Source: Odobenus rosmarus divergens
Taxonomy: Eukaryota; Chordata; Mammalia; Carnivora; Odobenidae
Length of the DNA: 64,000 bases
Direction of reading: 5' to 3'
Assembly (NCBI RefSeq): GCF_000321225.1
Contig: NW_004450323.1
Location: 1,923,301-1,987,300, forward strand
A program made the translations under genes and the position numbers. This document shows, in pieces, positions 22,260-33,719 of this stretch; within the stretch, counting starts at the first letter, position 1, and every line of letters begins with the position of its first letter. The notes beneath the pieces were generated by a model. The model worked only from the letters and a program-made list of their open reading frames with translations. It was not told where the DNA came from and made no database searches.

Positions 22260-22480
22260 GGTCATGATCACCTTCAGGTTCAATAAATACGGAATTCCCG
22301 CCACGTGCCGGCTACAGGGCTGGGGGCTCTCGCACGGCTGTCCTGTGTAGTGTATCGTCTCTCCATGGTTCTATGACGTAGGTGTCAGCCTCACTGAACA
22401 GAGGAGGAAGGAGAACCTTGAAAGCCAGGGAGTTCATGGGGACAACTCACCGGACTCAGCACCGAGCTCTGGGCTGCTTG
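22260..22480 (-). mobile_element. Probable degraded MIR, reverse
   Basis: 'ttcaataaatacggaattcccgccacgtgccggctacagggctggg' followed by 'ctgaacagaggaggaaggag' fits an old reverse MIR or a related element. Confidence 0.45.
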
Positions 22481-24155
22481 TAAGCACCACCAGACTCTTG
22501 GCGTCCTTCAGCTGTTTCAAAGTCAGTTTATCCAAAACCAAGTTCACTAGGATTGACTCCTTCTGGGTTCCCAGTCCAGGCCATTCGTCTAGCTGCCCCA
22601 AATGCGGAAGATCTCTTCGAGGCCTCCCTTTTGCTCACCCCTACTTTCTCCATCTGCTGGTCCTACCGGCCACACATCGCTTGGATCCATTTCCTCTTTT
22701 CCGATCCTGGATCACGGTCTTAATGCAGTCTCTAATAATGTATCGGCCTGGTCATCACAGTGGCCTTGCCTGGAGCCTTCTCCACCTACCCAAACTTCTG
22801 CCGGAGGGCGCCTCTCTCTGACCTCCGGGATAAACGTAAGCTCGTTGTTTTGAGTAAAAGGCCCTTTTGGGGATTACTGATTATTGGTTGTAGCTCTCCT
22901 CCTCACTCTGCTCGCTTGCTGCTGGCCCCCAGCACAGGGCCTGTGTGTGGGTCCCTGGGGTGTCCCATGCTTCCCGCCCACTTCTCTCATTCAAGCCCGT
23001 CTTCCTGTCTGCGTCGCCCTTCGCCTCAGCCACCTCCCTCCACTTCCCTGGCTCCCATTTATGTCTTCCAACCAAACCCAGGCTTCCCCTCTTTTTTCGT
23101 AGCATTTCCAGACCCCAGGTGGAGGTTGTTGGCCTTGTGTCACTTGTCCCCAGAAAGGAGCCTGTGTCTCCGCTGAGCAGAAGCGCTTGACAACTCCAGT
23201 GATCACTGACAAAAGGACAGCCTTAGACAATGGTTTTTTGAGTGGGGGAGACCCTGCAACATACCAATTACAAAAATAACTTTTATAAAGCTGTATGGAG
23301 ATATCGTATAGTTCCTTATTCGAGGGGAGAGAGTCAGCGTTTGTCGAAGCCGGCAGTGGACCGTGCTGAGCCTTTGCATAGGTCATGTCATGGCATTAGC
23401 AATGCTGAGACTGGGGCACAGAGATTCTAGAAGCCACAATCATAGTCACTCAGCAGTTGCCTGCCACACTTGGGGTTCACATCCAGGCAAATTCTCTGCT
23501 ATTTCCCTGGCCTCCTGTGTCCCCTCCTTTTTGGAGGCAGGTCTTCCAGTGCGGGAATTCTCTTTTGGCCATTTTGGGGCCTATCAGGACTTTTTGAGGG
23601 AGGGGACAGGGGACGGGGACACCCAAGGTACCACACTCCACCTCCTGATCTTGCCTGCGTATTTGCATCACATGTCACCGTGTGCCTCCTGAAGAGCAAG
23701 CCTGACGGTCGGACTGTCACAAGGTGGCCCGAAGGCTGACATCACTGTGATTCAGTATGCCAGCATCGGGCACAGAGGGTCCATAATCAGTATGGTGAGA
23801 CGCAGAAACAGCTGGGCCCGCGGAGGCCTCCTGGGAGCACTGACCGAGGCCCTGCCCCCCACCTGTGTCTCTGGGCTCCAGCAGCGTGTTGGCGCTGGTG
23901 AGGCCCAGCACAGGATTGCTGCATGAACGAAGCAATGATTGAGTGAGCTCAGGGATACCGTGTTGGTCAGGAAGGAGGGGAAGGGGGCGCTTTGCTCTTT
24001 CCTGGGGGTCTGTCCCTCTGGTCAGGGGCATTTCTGCCATAAGCCACCCACGTGCTCCCTCCACTCTGCCCTTCTCCCCTTCTCCCTTCCTCACCTCTTT
24101 TCCATCTCATCACCCCACCTGGGTGACTGGTGCAGGCTTCTGGGGCTCCCGCAGG
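22481..24155. other. Non-coding, no clear repeat
   Basis: C/T-rich text at 22550-23200 could include an L2 remnant, and 23350-23500 resembles a decayed reverse MIR. No exon is established. Confidence 0.4.
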
Positions 24156-24159
24156 ACGA

Positions 24160-24440
24160 CTCATTCAACGTTTATTCACCACTTCTTGGGCTCCTTCCCT
24201 GTGCTCAGCAAGCACGAGGCTCTACACACAGGAGGAAAAAGGATGATACGCCCTGTGGCAAGCCAGGCTGGTCAACAGGCAGTTACAGTGGAATCTGATT
24301 GGAGGTCAGAGCCGTCAGGGACATCAAATAGACTTGGATAGATGAGTTTAGGGGAGGGCTTCTTGGAGGAGGTGATGTCTGGACTGAGCCCTGACCATTT
24401 GCACGATTCTGAGAGCCTCCTTACGTTTTGTGCCCCTTTG
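24160..24440 (+). mobile_element. Ancient mammalian interspersed repeat, family not named
   Basis: It opens 'gactcattcaacgtttattcacc', runs through 'ccttccctgtgctcagcaagcac', and has 'gggcttcttggaggaggtgatgtctggactgagccctg'. This is the same phrase order as the copies at 3.9 and 46.9 kb. Confidence 0.6.
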
Positions 24441-24780
24441 CTTCACTTTAGTCCCAGGCCTGGCCCTGAGGATGCACAGGAGTTGGTAGGAAAGGAGGAG
24501 ATAGTGACGGTGAGTGGCCAGGAAGTGCCTTCTAGGTGAGGGATGTCTGGAGCACGGGGCAGAGCACTGAGGTCAGAGCCCCATGGGGTCTTCATTCCCC
24601 AACTCTCTGGAGGGGGCTGGGGGCAAGCTGCTGGTGCCTGTACCTCATCAGGCACGTCTGAGAGCCAGACACTGTTACCAGTGCTCTTGCTGCAGAGAGA
24701 AGGTAGCTCAAGGTGGCATGGAATGGAGGGTCGAGGGCTCTGACATCTGTCATGGCACTTCTCGGCTTTCACACCAGGAC

Positions 24781-24990
24781 AGTAAAATAGCCAACACTTA
24801 CCTGGTGCTTTTATGTGTACTTTATGCACGTGTCCTATGAGGCAAGTGCTGTTAACACTGGCCCATTATCACAGATGGGGAAACTGAGGCACAGAGCCGT
24901 TGAATAACTTGTTCAAGGTCATACAGGCAGAGCCTGGACTCAAACTCAGGGAGTCGGTGCCAGAGCCCTTGTGTCTGCCCCCTGCACTTA
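24781..24990 (-). mobile_element. MIR SINE, reverse
   Basis: CAGATGGGGAAACTGAGGCACAGAG, AACTTGTTCAAGGTCATACAGGC and GACTCAAACTCAGG are the reverse-complement MIR landmarks. Confidence 0.88.
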
Positions 24991-25506
24991 GGCTCGTGAC
25001 CCCCGTGAACAGCGGGAGAGAGGGGATAGCTCTTGGGTGATTTATAAAGATGCCTACAGGTACAAAATTTCTGAAATACTCCTATTTCATCTTAAAAATT
25101 CACATACATCTTACATCTGTTATGAAATAAGTCCCTATATGTTTAATCAAAACAATGCGTCCCACCAAGGAATCGAGTAAAATCGGTGCCCTGGAGACAG
25201 GTGCCTCCTCTGTCCCGAGGCCCCGAAGATCCCCAGAGATGGGGTGGGTGGCGGGAAAGGGACAGCCCCGCCCAGGTTTCGGAGCAGGAAGAGCTCGGGC
25301 TGGTGGCAGGAACTGGACGAGGAGGGACTCGAGCCCCTGACCGTAGTGCTGCCTTGCTTTCCCCCTTCTGCCCCTCACCCTGACCGCGCCGGAGACCCTC
25401 TCGAGTCAGGGTGCGTGTCGTGACTTCCCCACATGACCTTCACTGCGAAGGTCATCTGGAAACTGGCGACTCCTGCTTTGTGGTTGCTGGGCTGCCTTGT
25501 TTGTCA
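24991..25506. other. Non-coding, moderately GC-rich
   Basis: Unassigned, with a small CpG-containing stretch at 25200-25400. No exon established. Confidence 0.45.
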
Positions 25507-26118
25507 CGGCTCTCCTCCCCCTCCCCCTCCTTCTTCCCACTCCTCCTCCCCTTCTCCTCCTCCCTCCTCCCCGGCTCCTCCACCCCTTCTCCTCCTCCTC
25601 CCCTCTCTTCCCCTCTTCATCCTTCTCGTTCTTCCCCCTTCTGCTAATCCTCCCCTTCCTCCCCATCTCCTCCTCCTCCCTCCTTCCCGGCTCCTCCTCA
25701 CCCTTCCCCTCCTCCTCCCTTTCTCATTCTCCTCCTCCCTCTACTCCTCCTAATCCCCTCCCCCTTTCTCCCCTCCCATGCCCCCTCCTCCCTCTCTTCC
25801 CCCTTTTCCTCTTCCCCTCCCCCTTCCTCCTCCCCTTTTTCTCCTCCTCCTCCCCTTCCCCCCTCTTCCTCCTCATCCTTCTCATTCATCTACCTCCTCC
25901 CCCTCCTCCCCTCTCTTTCTCCCTTCCCCTCCTCCCCCTCCTCCTTTCCTACTTCCCCTCTTCTTCCTCCTCCCTCTCCTCCTCCTCCCCCTTCCCATTC
26001 CTCCTCCTACTTCTCCTTCCTCTTCCCTACTTCTCCTCTCTCCCTCCTCCCCTCCTTCCTCCTTTTTCTCCCTCCCCCTCCCTCTCCCCCTCCCTCTCCT
26101 TCTTTTGTTTTCTTCTGG
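25507..26118 (+). repeat. 600-bp polypyrimidine (CTCCTCC-type) tract
   Basis: The plus strand is almost pure C and T for about 600 bases, built from irregular TCC, CTCC and TTCC units with very few purines. It is a degenerate simple repeat. The long frames read through it (for example 25497-26144) are Leu/Pro/Ser low-complexity artefacts. Such homopurine-homopyrimidine DNA can adopt triplex (H-DNA) structures. Confidence 0.97.
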
Positions 26119-26530
26119 AGGAGGCCTCTTGGAGGGTCATGTGAGCCCACACATCTGAGATCAAGCTCTGGAAGCCTCTTCCATTTTAGCCCACATTTAG
26201 TTCTCTCCTTTCTCCAAGTTCCTCTATTTTCTAGAAGTTTCATGTTTGCTCATGTTGAGCTACTGCAGAAACCCCCTTGAGTGGCCTTAGAAAATCACAG
26301 CAACCACCGCAAACCCAGCATTCCTGTTCTTTCTTTACCTCCTAGTTTCCAAATAAGTCGTCCTTCCTTGGCCAGACAATTGGCTGCCTTTACGTGATGT
26401 CTTTATGTCTTTAAGTTTCAGACTTGATGTGCTTTCTCACGTGGCTGCCTGGAGCCCCGCGGGGCCATTTCTCTGTTGCAGGGGAGACCGCCCCAGCTGC
26501 CCTGCCTGTCAGCCCAACATCTCCGAGGTC
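26119..26530. other. Non-coding, no recognised feature
   Basis: Unassigned DNA following the polypyrimidine tract. Confidence 0.5.
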
Positions 26531-26534
26531 TCCT

Positions 26535-27205
26535 TAGCATTCATTTATTTGCTTAACAGATGATCATGGTCAGGTGCCGTTCCAGGCATGAGGAATGCAG
26601 TTGGGTGTATGACCAGATGATCTTGTGAAGCTTACATTGTCGGAAGGGATTGCAGTGGAGACAGACAGACAATGGCCCTCCCCACAGAACAACAACAGTA
26701 ATAACCCCCCCAAAACAACCCCCCCCCCACAAAACCCCAAGAAGTAGATAAGTAGTATACTTTCAGGTAGTTATAAGAACTACAACGCAAATAAAATAGG
26801 ATGGTACACAGAGTGAAAAAGGGAGACAAGGAACAGGTGCACAGACCTTGGGTGAGGAGAATCTCGAGTGGACAGGAGGCCAGCAAGGCTGGAACGCGGT
26901 GGCTGAGGGGAAGGGAGGTGCCAGGTGTGGGGAGAGAGGGAGGCATGGGCCAGATCACCTTGCTTGACAGCTTCTGTGCCCTTGTAAGGAGGTAGGTTTT
27001 ATTCTACACGCGGTAGGGGAGAAATGTGATCGCTTCTTGAGAAGGACTACTCTGGCTGTTGTGGAAAACAGATTTTAGGCACCAAGAGTGGGACCAAGGA
27101 AACCCACTGGGAAGCTAATGTAGTGACCCAGATGAGCAGCGATGGCAGATTCCACTGAGGGCAGTAAAGAGGGAGAGAGAGAAATACACTCAAGAAAGAT
27201 CATGG
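26535..27205 (+). mobile_element. Ancient mammalian interspersed repeat, family not named
   Basis: A longer copy of the repeat seen at 3846: 'ttcatttatttgcttaacag', 'tgaagcttacattgtcgg', 'gaaatgtgatcgcttcttgag', 'ctctggctgttgtggaaaac' and 'gtagtgacccagatgagcag' occur in the usual order. Confidence 0.7.
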
Positions 27206-27224
27206 AGAGGTCACCAATGGTGGA

Positions 27225-27430
27225 GTGGAACATGCTCTGATCTGGGACTCAGAAGTCCCAGGGTTGAATCCTCAGCCCACTGCCCACCAGCTGCGGGAGA
27301 TTGTGTGAATGGCCTCCCTCCTCTTCTATAAAATGAGGATGATGGCACCGCCTGCACATTTCTCAGGTGGGGGAGAGGAAGAAGGTGAATGTGCTCAGCT
27401 CGGTGCCTCTGTGACAGAGCCTCCGCCCGA
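27225..27430 (+). mobile_element. MIR SINE
   Basis: GGGACTCAGAAGTCCCAGGGTTGAATCC and TCTTCTATAAAATGAGGATG are MIR sense landmarks. Confidence 0.75.
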
Positions 27431-28165
27431 GTTCTTATGATGTTGAATGTTGGGTGAGGACACTCTAGAGGGGTCACAGTGTTCCAGGGATTTCCTGGAA
27501 TGCACCTCTTCTCTATTACAAGGGTGAAAAGGCAAGACTCTCATCTAGGTTTCAGGTAAGTCAAAGCTCACTCATTGTTGACAGTAAAGGGCACATTTGG
27601 AAGTCATTGCTTTTCAAAGTGGGGAAGTGGGTTTTGGGCAGGGTTAGGAGATACCCAGGCCTGGTGGGAGACAGTAGTAGCCTGAGGGGCTGATTGATGG
27701 TGGCTGGACAAGGCAGAAGGGCTTGGACTTGGGGGCAAGCCTGTCACTGTCCAGAGGGGCAGCTGGTAAAGGTGGCTCTGGACACATGTCCTTTGACGGA
27801 TGAAGGCAGGCAGGCTAAGGAAGAGTTTGATGGACAGACAAGTTTCCAGAAAGTCTCAGCAAGGCTGGGTTTTGACCTTTCATGGGTGGAGTAGGTCAGT
27901 TTCGAGCCCTTTCTATGGAAGTTCTGAAAGCAGAGGTCCCACCCCTGGAAATCACCTATCCCAAGCTGGCTTGTTGTCAGGTCTGGCCTGCAGTGCTGTG
28001 GGAGCCAGCTGACCCAGGGGCAGGGTGCATGGACTTTTATTAAGGCATGAATCAAAGGTCAGCATAACATGAGCAATATTCATGGGCTACGCCCCTTTCT
28101 CTTTAGCTTTCTGAAGTCTGGACTCTGGAACCTCAGGTTTCTAAAGGAAAATGGAAGGGAGCTGG
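27431..28165. other. Non-coding, no recognised feature
   Basis: Unassigned DNA without a supported exon. Confidence 0.5.
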
Positions 28166-28169
28166 TAAC

Positions 28170-28360
28170 CGTTCAGGTATGGCACGCCTGGCACCTCGCC
28201 AAGCACCGAACACTACTCACAACACGGTGAAGTAAACATTATTATCTCCATTTTTTTATACTAGGGAACTGGGGCTCTGAGAGAGAAAAGCATCTTTTTC
28301 CAAAGTCTTGTGACTGGTAATGGGCACCTGAGTCCACCTACTCCAAGCCCTAGCTCCTAC
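28170..28360 (-). mobile_element. MIR SINE, reverse
   Basis: 'gtaaacattattatctccatttttttatactagggaactggggctctgagag' and 'caaagtcttgtgactggtaatgg' match reverse MIR. Confidence 0.75.
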
Positions 28361-28433
28361 GCAAGTGTCTCCTGGACAGGCTAGGTATACATCAGAACCT
28401 TCCAGAGGAGGGGGTCTTGGGATCTTGATTTTT

Positions 28434-28639
28434 CATTTTTTTATTTTTATGTTTTTTAAAGATTTCATTTATTTATTTGACAGAGAGATAGCAAGAGCAG
28501 GAACACAAGCAGGGGGAGTGGGAGAGGGAGAAGCAGGCTTCCTGCCGAGCAGGGAGCCTGATGCGGGGCTTGATCCCAGGGCCCTGGGATCGTGACCTGA
28601 GCCGAAGGCAGACTTAACAACTGAGCCACTCAGGCACCC
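28434..28639 (-). mobile_element. Carnivore tRNA-derived SINE
   Basis: Reverse SINE with a perfect 16-base duplication, TGGGATCTTGATTTTT, at 28418-28433 and 28640-28655. Confidence 0.97.
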
Positions 28640-28849
28640 TGGGATCTTGATTTTTAAAAAAAAAGTCCCTCAGGCTCCTGCGATGGCCAGAAGCAAGAAG
28701 CTTCTGCCTTGCACCGTGTGGCTCTCCTAAATGCCTTCATGGGACATTAGAAGTGAAAGGAGAGAGTAGGCACCCAGCCTACTTTGGAACATGACCACAG
28801 CAGGACTTAAAGAATCTTACCTAGAAAGAAGCTTTAATCTGTGTTAAGT

Positions 28850-29015
28850 GGCTTTCTGGCTGTGATGCAAGTCACTGAACTTCTCTGAGCCTCAGTTCCC
28901 TGGCCTGTAAAATGGGGATCCAAATACCCTGCAGGACCATTAAAGGGTGAGGGACACGAGAGTAAGTGACTTAGCATACTGTCCCGCTCAGCTGGCCCTG
29001 AATGAATGGTCGCCA
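28850..29015 (+). mobile_element. MIR SINE
   Basis: GCAAGTCACTGAACTTCTCTGAGCC, CTGGCCTGTAAAATGGGG and CTTAGCATACTGTCCCGC match MIR in sense. Confidence 0.88.
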
Positions 29016-29039
29016 TTAACAGGATTCACTGCATCATCA

Positions 29040-30800
29040 AACCTTTTTTGGACGGGGGAGTTGGGGGACAATCAGCTTCTCTGTGGCCCACTTAGCCATT
29101 GCTGAGGCCCCTCCTTGGCACAGCCTGTCCCGTAGAAAGAGCAGACTGCCAGGCACTCTTCCTCTGCGGAAAGCTAGTGTCCCCACAGGCCACTGGGCCC
29201 CGGTGCTTGAAGCTCTGGCACGCGGCGACACTCTCTGCTTTTCAGCCGGCGAGCAAGCCCCCCTCCCCGGACTGGCCCAGGGGCGTGCTGGGCAGGGGGG
29301 CGGCTGGCAGGGAGAGCTGAGGAGGCTGGCCCTGCGCCCTGCTCCTCTGCCATCTGGGTGGCTGGGCCCGGCAGCAGCTTGGACTAGCTCGAAGGCCCAG
29401 CAGGGGCCTCTGTGGGGCGGCAGCCTCCCTGAGCCCCTCAGCTAGCACCAGGCCATCTGGTGCCTCTGTCCCCTTTTGTGTGCCAGGGGGGAGGAGGGGT
29501 GAAGGGGGAGGGGACAGATTTCTCTGGCCAGCTCTTTTCCGAACTGAGAAGGAGAAGCTGGAGGCAGAGGGCAGGGAGCCTGGGGATGAGGTGGAGGGCA
29601 GGCTGGGCTCAGGACCGGGAAGAAGGGACGGGAGAGACGGTGGGGGGCCCTGAGGCGTGAAAGGGGGCAGGCTCACGAGGGAAGGAGGAAAGCTCAGGAG
29701 GAGCAGGTGCCGTGTACAAACTACAAGGGGAAGAGCGAAAGAGAGAGAGGGCACGAGCGAGCTGTGTGAAGAGGAAAGTGTGGGGGCTGCGGAAGAGGGA
29801 ATAAAAGTAGACAGAGAAGGATGAAGCCCCGGAGTAGGAAAAGGTGTACAAAATCTCTCCAGGTTGGATGCGTGAAGTCGCTGCCGTGTCTCTGCTCTAG
29901 GAAAGAGGAAGTGAGAGCGTGTGGGCTGGGGGCCCAGCCCCGGCCAGGGCTGTAGGTGAGGGGGAGTGGCTGACAAAGCAGCTGGCGGGCGGGGGGGGGG
30001 GGGGGGCCGGGGGGCAGCCCAGCCCTGCCCAGCAGCTGCCAAGGTTGGGTCAAAGTCAGAACTGCCACCAGGCAGAGACTACTGGAAAGGAATGTGATGC
30101 TTGGTCTCTAGGGGTGGGGAGAAAACTGGTGTTGACAAATATGCTCTTTGATGTGGTTCACTTGGGGAGTAAAAGTGTGCATTTCTGGGGCCGTAAGGGG
30201 GTGGACTTTAAAGGATTTCACATTCGGGAACTTATAGTGGCTTTGAGGGAGCAGGCGCCTGTCAGGTGGTGGAATATCCCTTCTCTTCCATGCCGGCCAC
30301 CGGGCGTGCATAAAGCAGACACAGAAATAACAGTGGTGAGCGTGCTGCTTTGGGCTTCTCTGCTTCTGCATTCGGGGAGCAGGAAGGACACAGAAGGTGG
30401 TCTGTTTTCTCTGCTGGGGACAGTACAAACTGGCCTCGGGTTGGAAGCCTCCTTCCCCCCAGCACTTCTCCCGTCAGACTCCATTCGTGGACCTCTCTCC
30501 GAATTAAGCTCGCTTCCCCTCCTGGGGTTCGTCTAGGGTTATCCCTCCCTGGCCCCTGGCCCTGAGATGTGTGTTCACCCTCTAGCTCTCCCAGAGATCT
30601 GCCCTGTCATCTGCATAAGGCCTTACCAGCGTCAGTCTTCTGGTCCCATCTAGAAAGAAGGACTAAGTCACTGTTACCTTCTTGAAGCAGGAAATCCACA
30701 CAGAACTAATTCATGACTGAGGCATGGAGAACACATACCGTGAATATGATCGATTTTAGTGCAAATTGGTCCATTTAGCACCAACCAACATGCGATTCCC
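29040..30800. other. GC-rich repeat-free block
   Basis: High GC but much lower CpG than the 9-kb island. It contains a G16 run (29991-30006). A 266-codon minus-strand frame (29242-30042) is Pro/Ser-rich low complexity without a domain. A weak promoter or unrecognised exon cannot be excluded. Confidence 0.4.
29985..30014 (+). repeat. Poly(G) run, G-quadruplex-prone
   Basis: Sixteen consecutive G bases (29991-30006) are bracketed by GGCGGGC and CCGGGGGG, enough G runs for quadruplex folding. Confidence 0.9.
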
Positions 30801-30803
30801 CCC

Positions 30804-30980
30804 CATTTTTTTTAAAGATTTTATTTATTTATTTGACAGAGATAGAGAGAAGCGGGGGGAGCGGCAGGCAGAGGGAGAGGGAGAAGCAGGCTTCCCGCTG
30901 AGCAGGGAGCCGGATGTGGGGCTCGATCCCAGGACCCTGGGACCTGAGACGCTTAACTGACTGAGCCACCCAGCCTCCCC
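30804..30980 (-). mobile_element. Carnivore tRNA-derived SINE with internal deletion
   Basis: Reverse SINE in which the TCATGACCTGAGCCGAAGG segment of the head is shortened (GGACCTGAGACGCTTAACTG). No clear duplication is seen in the C-rich flanks. Confidence 0.92.
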
Positions 30981-30984
30981 CTCC

Positions 30985-31345
30985 CCCCTGCCCCGTTAAA
31001 GTCACCTGAAGATCATAGGTTGGTTGGAGGCTTTGGGAAGCCCTTTGCAGCTCTGGTGGCAGGGGCACCCCAAAGTGGATGTGTATGCCATGGCCCTGCC
31101 CTGCTGGGCTCTGAAGACCTGAGTGGGTGATGGGACAGCACTCACTGCCGAAGAGGCCCCTGTGTTTTGAAGAAGGTCAGGCTGGAGCTCAGAAGCAGCC
31201 CCTGCAAGGAGCCACCAGATGTAGCTGATGGGCAGCTAGAAGCAAGCAGGGCCTGACTGGAAAGGTCCGTTCCTGTGTGCCTGCGGGCGGGCTCACAGCT
31301 GGCTCAGCTGAGCTGCCTACACAAGGGACAGAAGGGACTTTGTAT
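30985..31345. other. Non-coding, no recognised feature
   Basis: Unassigned DNA. Confidence 0.5.
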
Positions 31346-31349
31346 ATCA

Positions 31350-31520
31350 GTGGTGATTTCTTGAGCACTTATGAAGTGCCGCCCAGTTAGTCCTCACAGC
31401 AAGCAGGAAGGTGAGGAAATCATGGCCCAGAGAGGCTAAGGGACTCTCCTACCACCCTAGTGGTAGTAAAGGGCAACGCTGCTGCTCAAACCTTGGCCAG
31501 GCCCCATGGGAATGCTCTGG
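31350..31520 (-). mobile_element. MIR SINE, reverse
   Basis: 'gagcacttatgaagtgccgcccagttagtcctcacagcaag' and 'gaaatcatggcccagagaggctaaggg' match reverse MIR. Confidence 0.72.
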
Positions 31521-31835
31521 AAGGCGGCATCAGGAATGGCTTCATGGAGGGCCTTTGAAATGGCCTTGACAAATGAGCAGGACGTTGACATCTGGAAGGG
31601 TGCTACCTCTCCTGAATGGAGGAAATAGCAGGCACAGCCGCCCAGGCCCGTGCGGGGATCTGGGCAGACTGCTGAACACTGACAGGCATTTGGAAGGAGA
31701 TACAGCCTGAGAGGCAGGGTGGCGCCATTTTGTGGCATCTTAAAGCCACTGTGGTTTGCTTTCTTCCCTAGGTGGTGGGGTCTGATGAAAGTTTGGCTGA
31801 GGGGAATCATGTGGTCAGGGCTGTCATGGCGGCGG

Positions 31836-31885
31836 NNNNNNNNNNNNNNNNNNNNNNNNNNNNNNNNNNNNNNNNNNNNNNNNNN
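31836..31885. other. Assembly gap (50 N)
   Basis: A run of exactly 50 unknown bases lies between GGCGGCGG and GGGGAGGGACTG. The round length suggests a placeholder, so the true missing length is unknown. The minus frame 31457-32008 and the plus frame 31772-32113 run through it and are not credible. Confidence 0.99.
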
Positions 31886-32783
31886 GGGGAGGGACTGAGG
31901 AGGAGGAGGAAGGCCATGGCCGTGAGCAGTAGGGAGGGCAAGGATGGGGAGGTGTGCGAGCGGCCAGGAGGAATGAAACACACTCCGTGGAGCTGGCTGG
32001 GAGTTCATAGAAATATCTATAGAAAGTTTATAGACGGTGTGGTTGTTTATAGAAATGGGGAAGTCACGGAGAGGAGGTGCTTTTGGGTGTGGGGGAGGGA
32101 CAAAGGAGATTAGAATTTGAACCTGGTGAGGTTGGTTGGTAGCTGGACTTCCAGGTGGCCATAGGGAACAGGACGGGCTCCCTGATAATCAACCCTAAAA
32201 CCTCATCTTGAATGTTCAGCTGCTTCATTCTCCCCCGAGGTGCTGAGTTACCAATTGGGATTCTTGGACTTACTTCCCAGTGGCATCAGAACCTTGGATA
32301 TACTGGGAGCTGAGGGGCCCAGTTACCAGCTGGTGCTAAGGGACAAAGACAACTATACAGTCCCGGCCCCAGATATGGGGTCCTCAGACCTTCAGGGAAG
32401 TTACAGATGAAGAATTTCCCTAGAGGGCTCTTCCTGCAAGACCTACTCCTCTGGTTCTCTCAGGGAAGACCCTGTTCACCCTTCCACAGGGGCACGGAAA
32501 CCAGCAGCGGGGCCAGGGTGGCATTTTGGTTCAAGGGTCACGACAATGGCCCTGCCTGACCAGGAGGAAAGAGACAGCTTCCTTCTCCTGGCTTTACTTC
32601 TGCATGAGAGGGGAAAGAGACAGTAACCCAGGCTGTTGACTACTCCTGGTCCCCCATCTTGCCAATTCTTGACGTCTTCTTGAACAGCTGAAAAACCCGA
32701 ACCTGGATCTTGGCTTTGGGTGAATCCCCTTTCTTAGTGAGGAGGTACAGCTCTAGGAAGAGGCAACTTATAAATAAGATCCA
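31886..32783. other. Non-coding, no recognised feature
   Basis: G/A-rich near the gap, otherwise unassigned. A weak CTCF-like word, CCCTAGAGGGCTCT, is at 32418-32431. Confidence 0.45.
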
Positions 32784-32798
32784 CTCATTCCCTTTTTT

Positions 32799-33017
32799 CT
32801 TTTCTTTCTTTCTTTTTAATATATATTTTTTAAAGATTTTATTTATTTATTCCACAGAAAGAGACACAGTGAGAGAGGGAACACAAGCAGGGGGAGTGGG
32901 AGAGGGAGAAGCAGGCTTCCCACCGAGCAGGGAGCCCGATGTGGGGCTCGATCCCCGGACCCTGGGATCATGACCTGAGCCAAAGGCAGTCACTTAACTG
33001 ACTGAGCCACCCAGGCG
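32799..33017 (-). mobile_element. Carnivore tRNA-derived SINE
   Basis: Reverse SINE with a T/C-rich tail and an imperfect duplication, CTCATTCCCTTTTTT (32784-32798) / CTCCTCCCTTTTTT (33018-33031). Confidence 0.93.
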
Positions 33018-33031
33018 CTCCTCCCTTTTTT

Positions 33032-33240
33032 CATCCAATAAGTATGCATCTAGTGTCTACTGTGGGTCAGATAAAGGATAGATAAGCTGAAGTCTTGCCC
33101 CTGAGGGACTGAGAGTTGGGGGCGCAGATGTATTACATGGGCAAGGACAGCACAGAGCCGGGGGGGGAGTCGGATGTCCTCACAGAAGAGGCAGGCTTCA
33201 GCTGAGTCGGGGGTACGTAGGGAACTGTCCAGTGAAGGGG
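33032..33240 (+). mobile_element. Fragment of the unnamed ancient repeat
   Basis: 'tccaataagtatgcatctagtgtctactgtgggtcag' then 'cttgcccctgagggactgagag' follows the opening of the same family seen at 3846. Confidence 0.5.
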
Positions 33241-33427
33241 GAGCAGAAACTGTTCGCAGAAATGAAAACAGCAGGAGCACCCCCAGAAATTCTTAGTTCA
33301 TGGGTCTGGAGAGTAGCTCAGGCACTGGTATTTTAAAAGCTCCCTAGATGATTCTGACTTGCAGTCAGGGCCCCACTGGCCCACCCCTGGTTTGTGTGCA
33401 GAGTTCTGCTAATTGCATGCGGGTCTT

Positions 33428-33634
33428 TTTTTTTTTTTTTTTTTTAAAGATTTTATTTATTTATTTGGGAGAGAGAGAATGAGAGAGAGCAAGCACATGA
33501 GAGGGGAGAGGGTCAGAGGGAGAAGCAGACTCCCTGCCCAGCAGGGAGCCCGATGCGGGGCTCGATCCCGGGACTCCAGGATCATGACCTGAGCCGAAGG
33601 CAGTCGCTTAACCAACTGAGCCACCCAGGCGCCC
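33428..33634 (-). mobile_element. Carnivore tRNA-derived SINE
   Basis: Reverse SINE with a 14-base duplication, TGCATGCGGGTCTT / TGCATGCAGGTCTT, at 33414-33427 and 33635-33648. Confidence 0.96.
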
Positions 33635-33719
33635 TGCATGCAGGTCTTATTCAAGGAAGCACGGGGTCACAGCTGCTGAGCATGGTGGGAAGACGGAGAA
33701 GAGCAGGTCTGTATCGATT

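Noticed and set aside
25497..26158. 215-codon Leu/Pro/Ser frame and antisense Glu/Gly/Arg frames
   Set aside because: They are translations of the polypyrimidine tract, not genes.
29242..30042. 266-codon minus-strand frame
   Set aside because: Low-complexity Pro/Ser sequence through a G16 run, without a domain or supporting splice sites.
31457..32113. Frames on both strands crossing the N gap
   Set aside because: They exist only because unknown bases were read as X.
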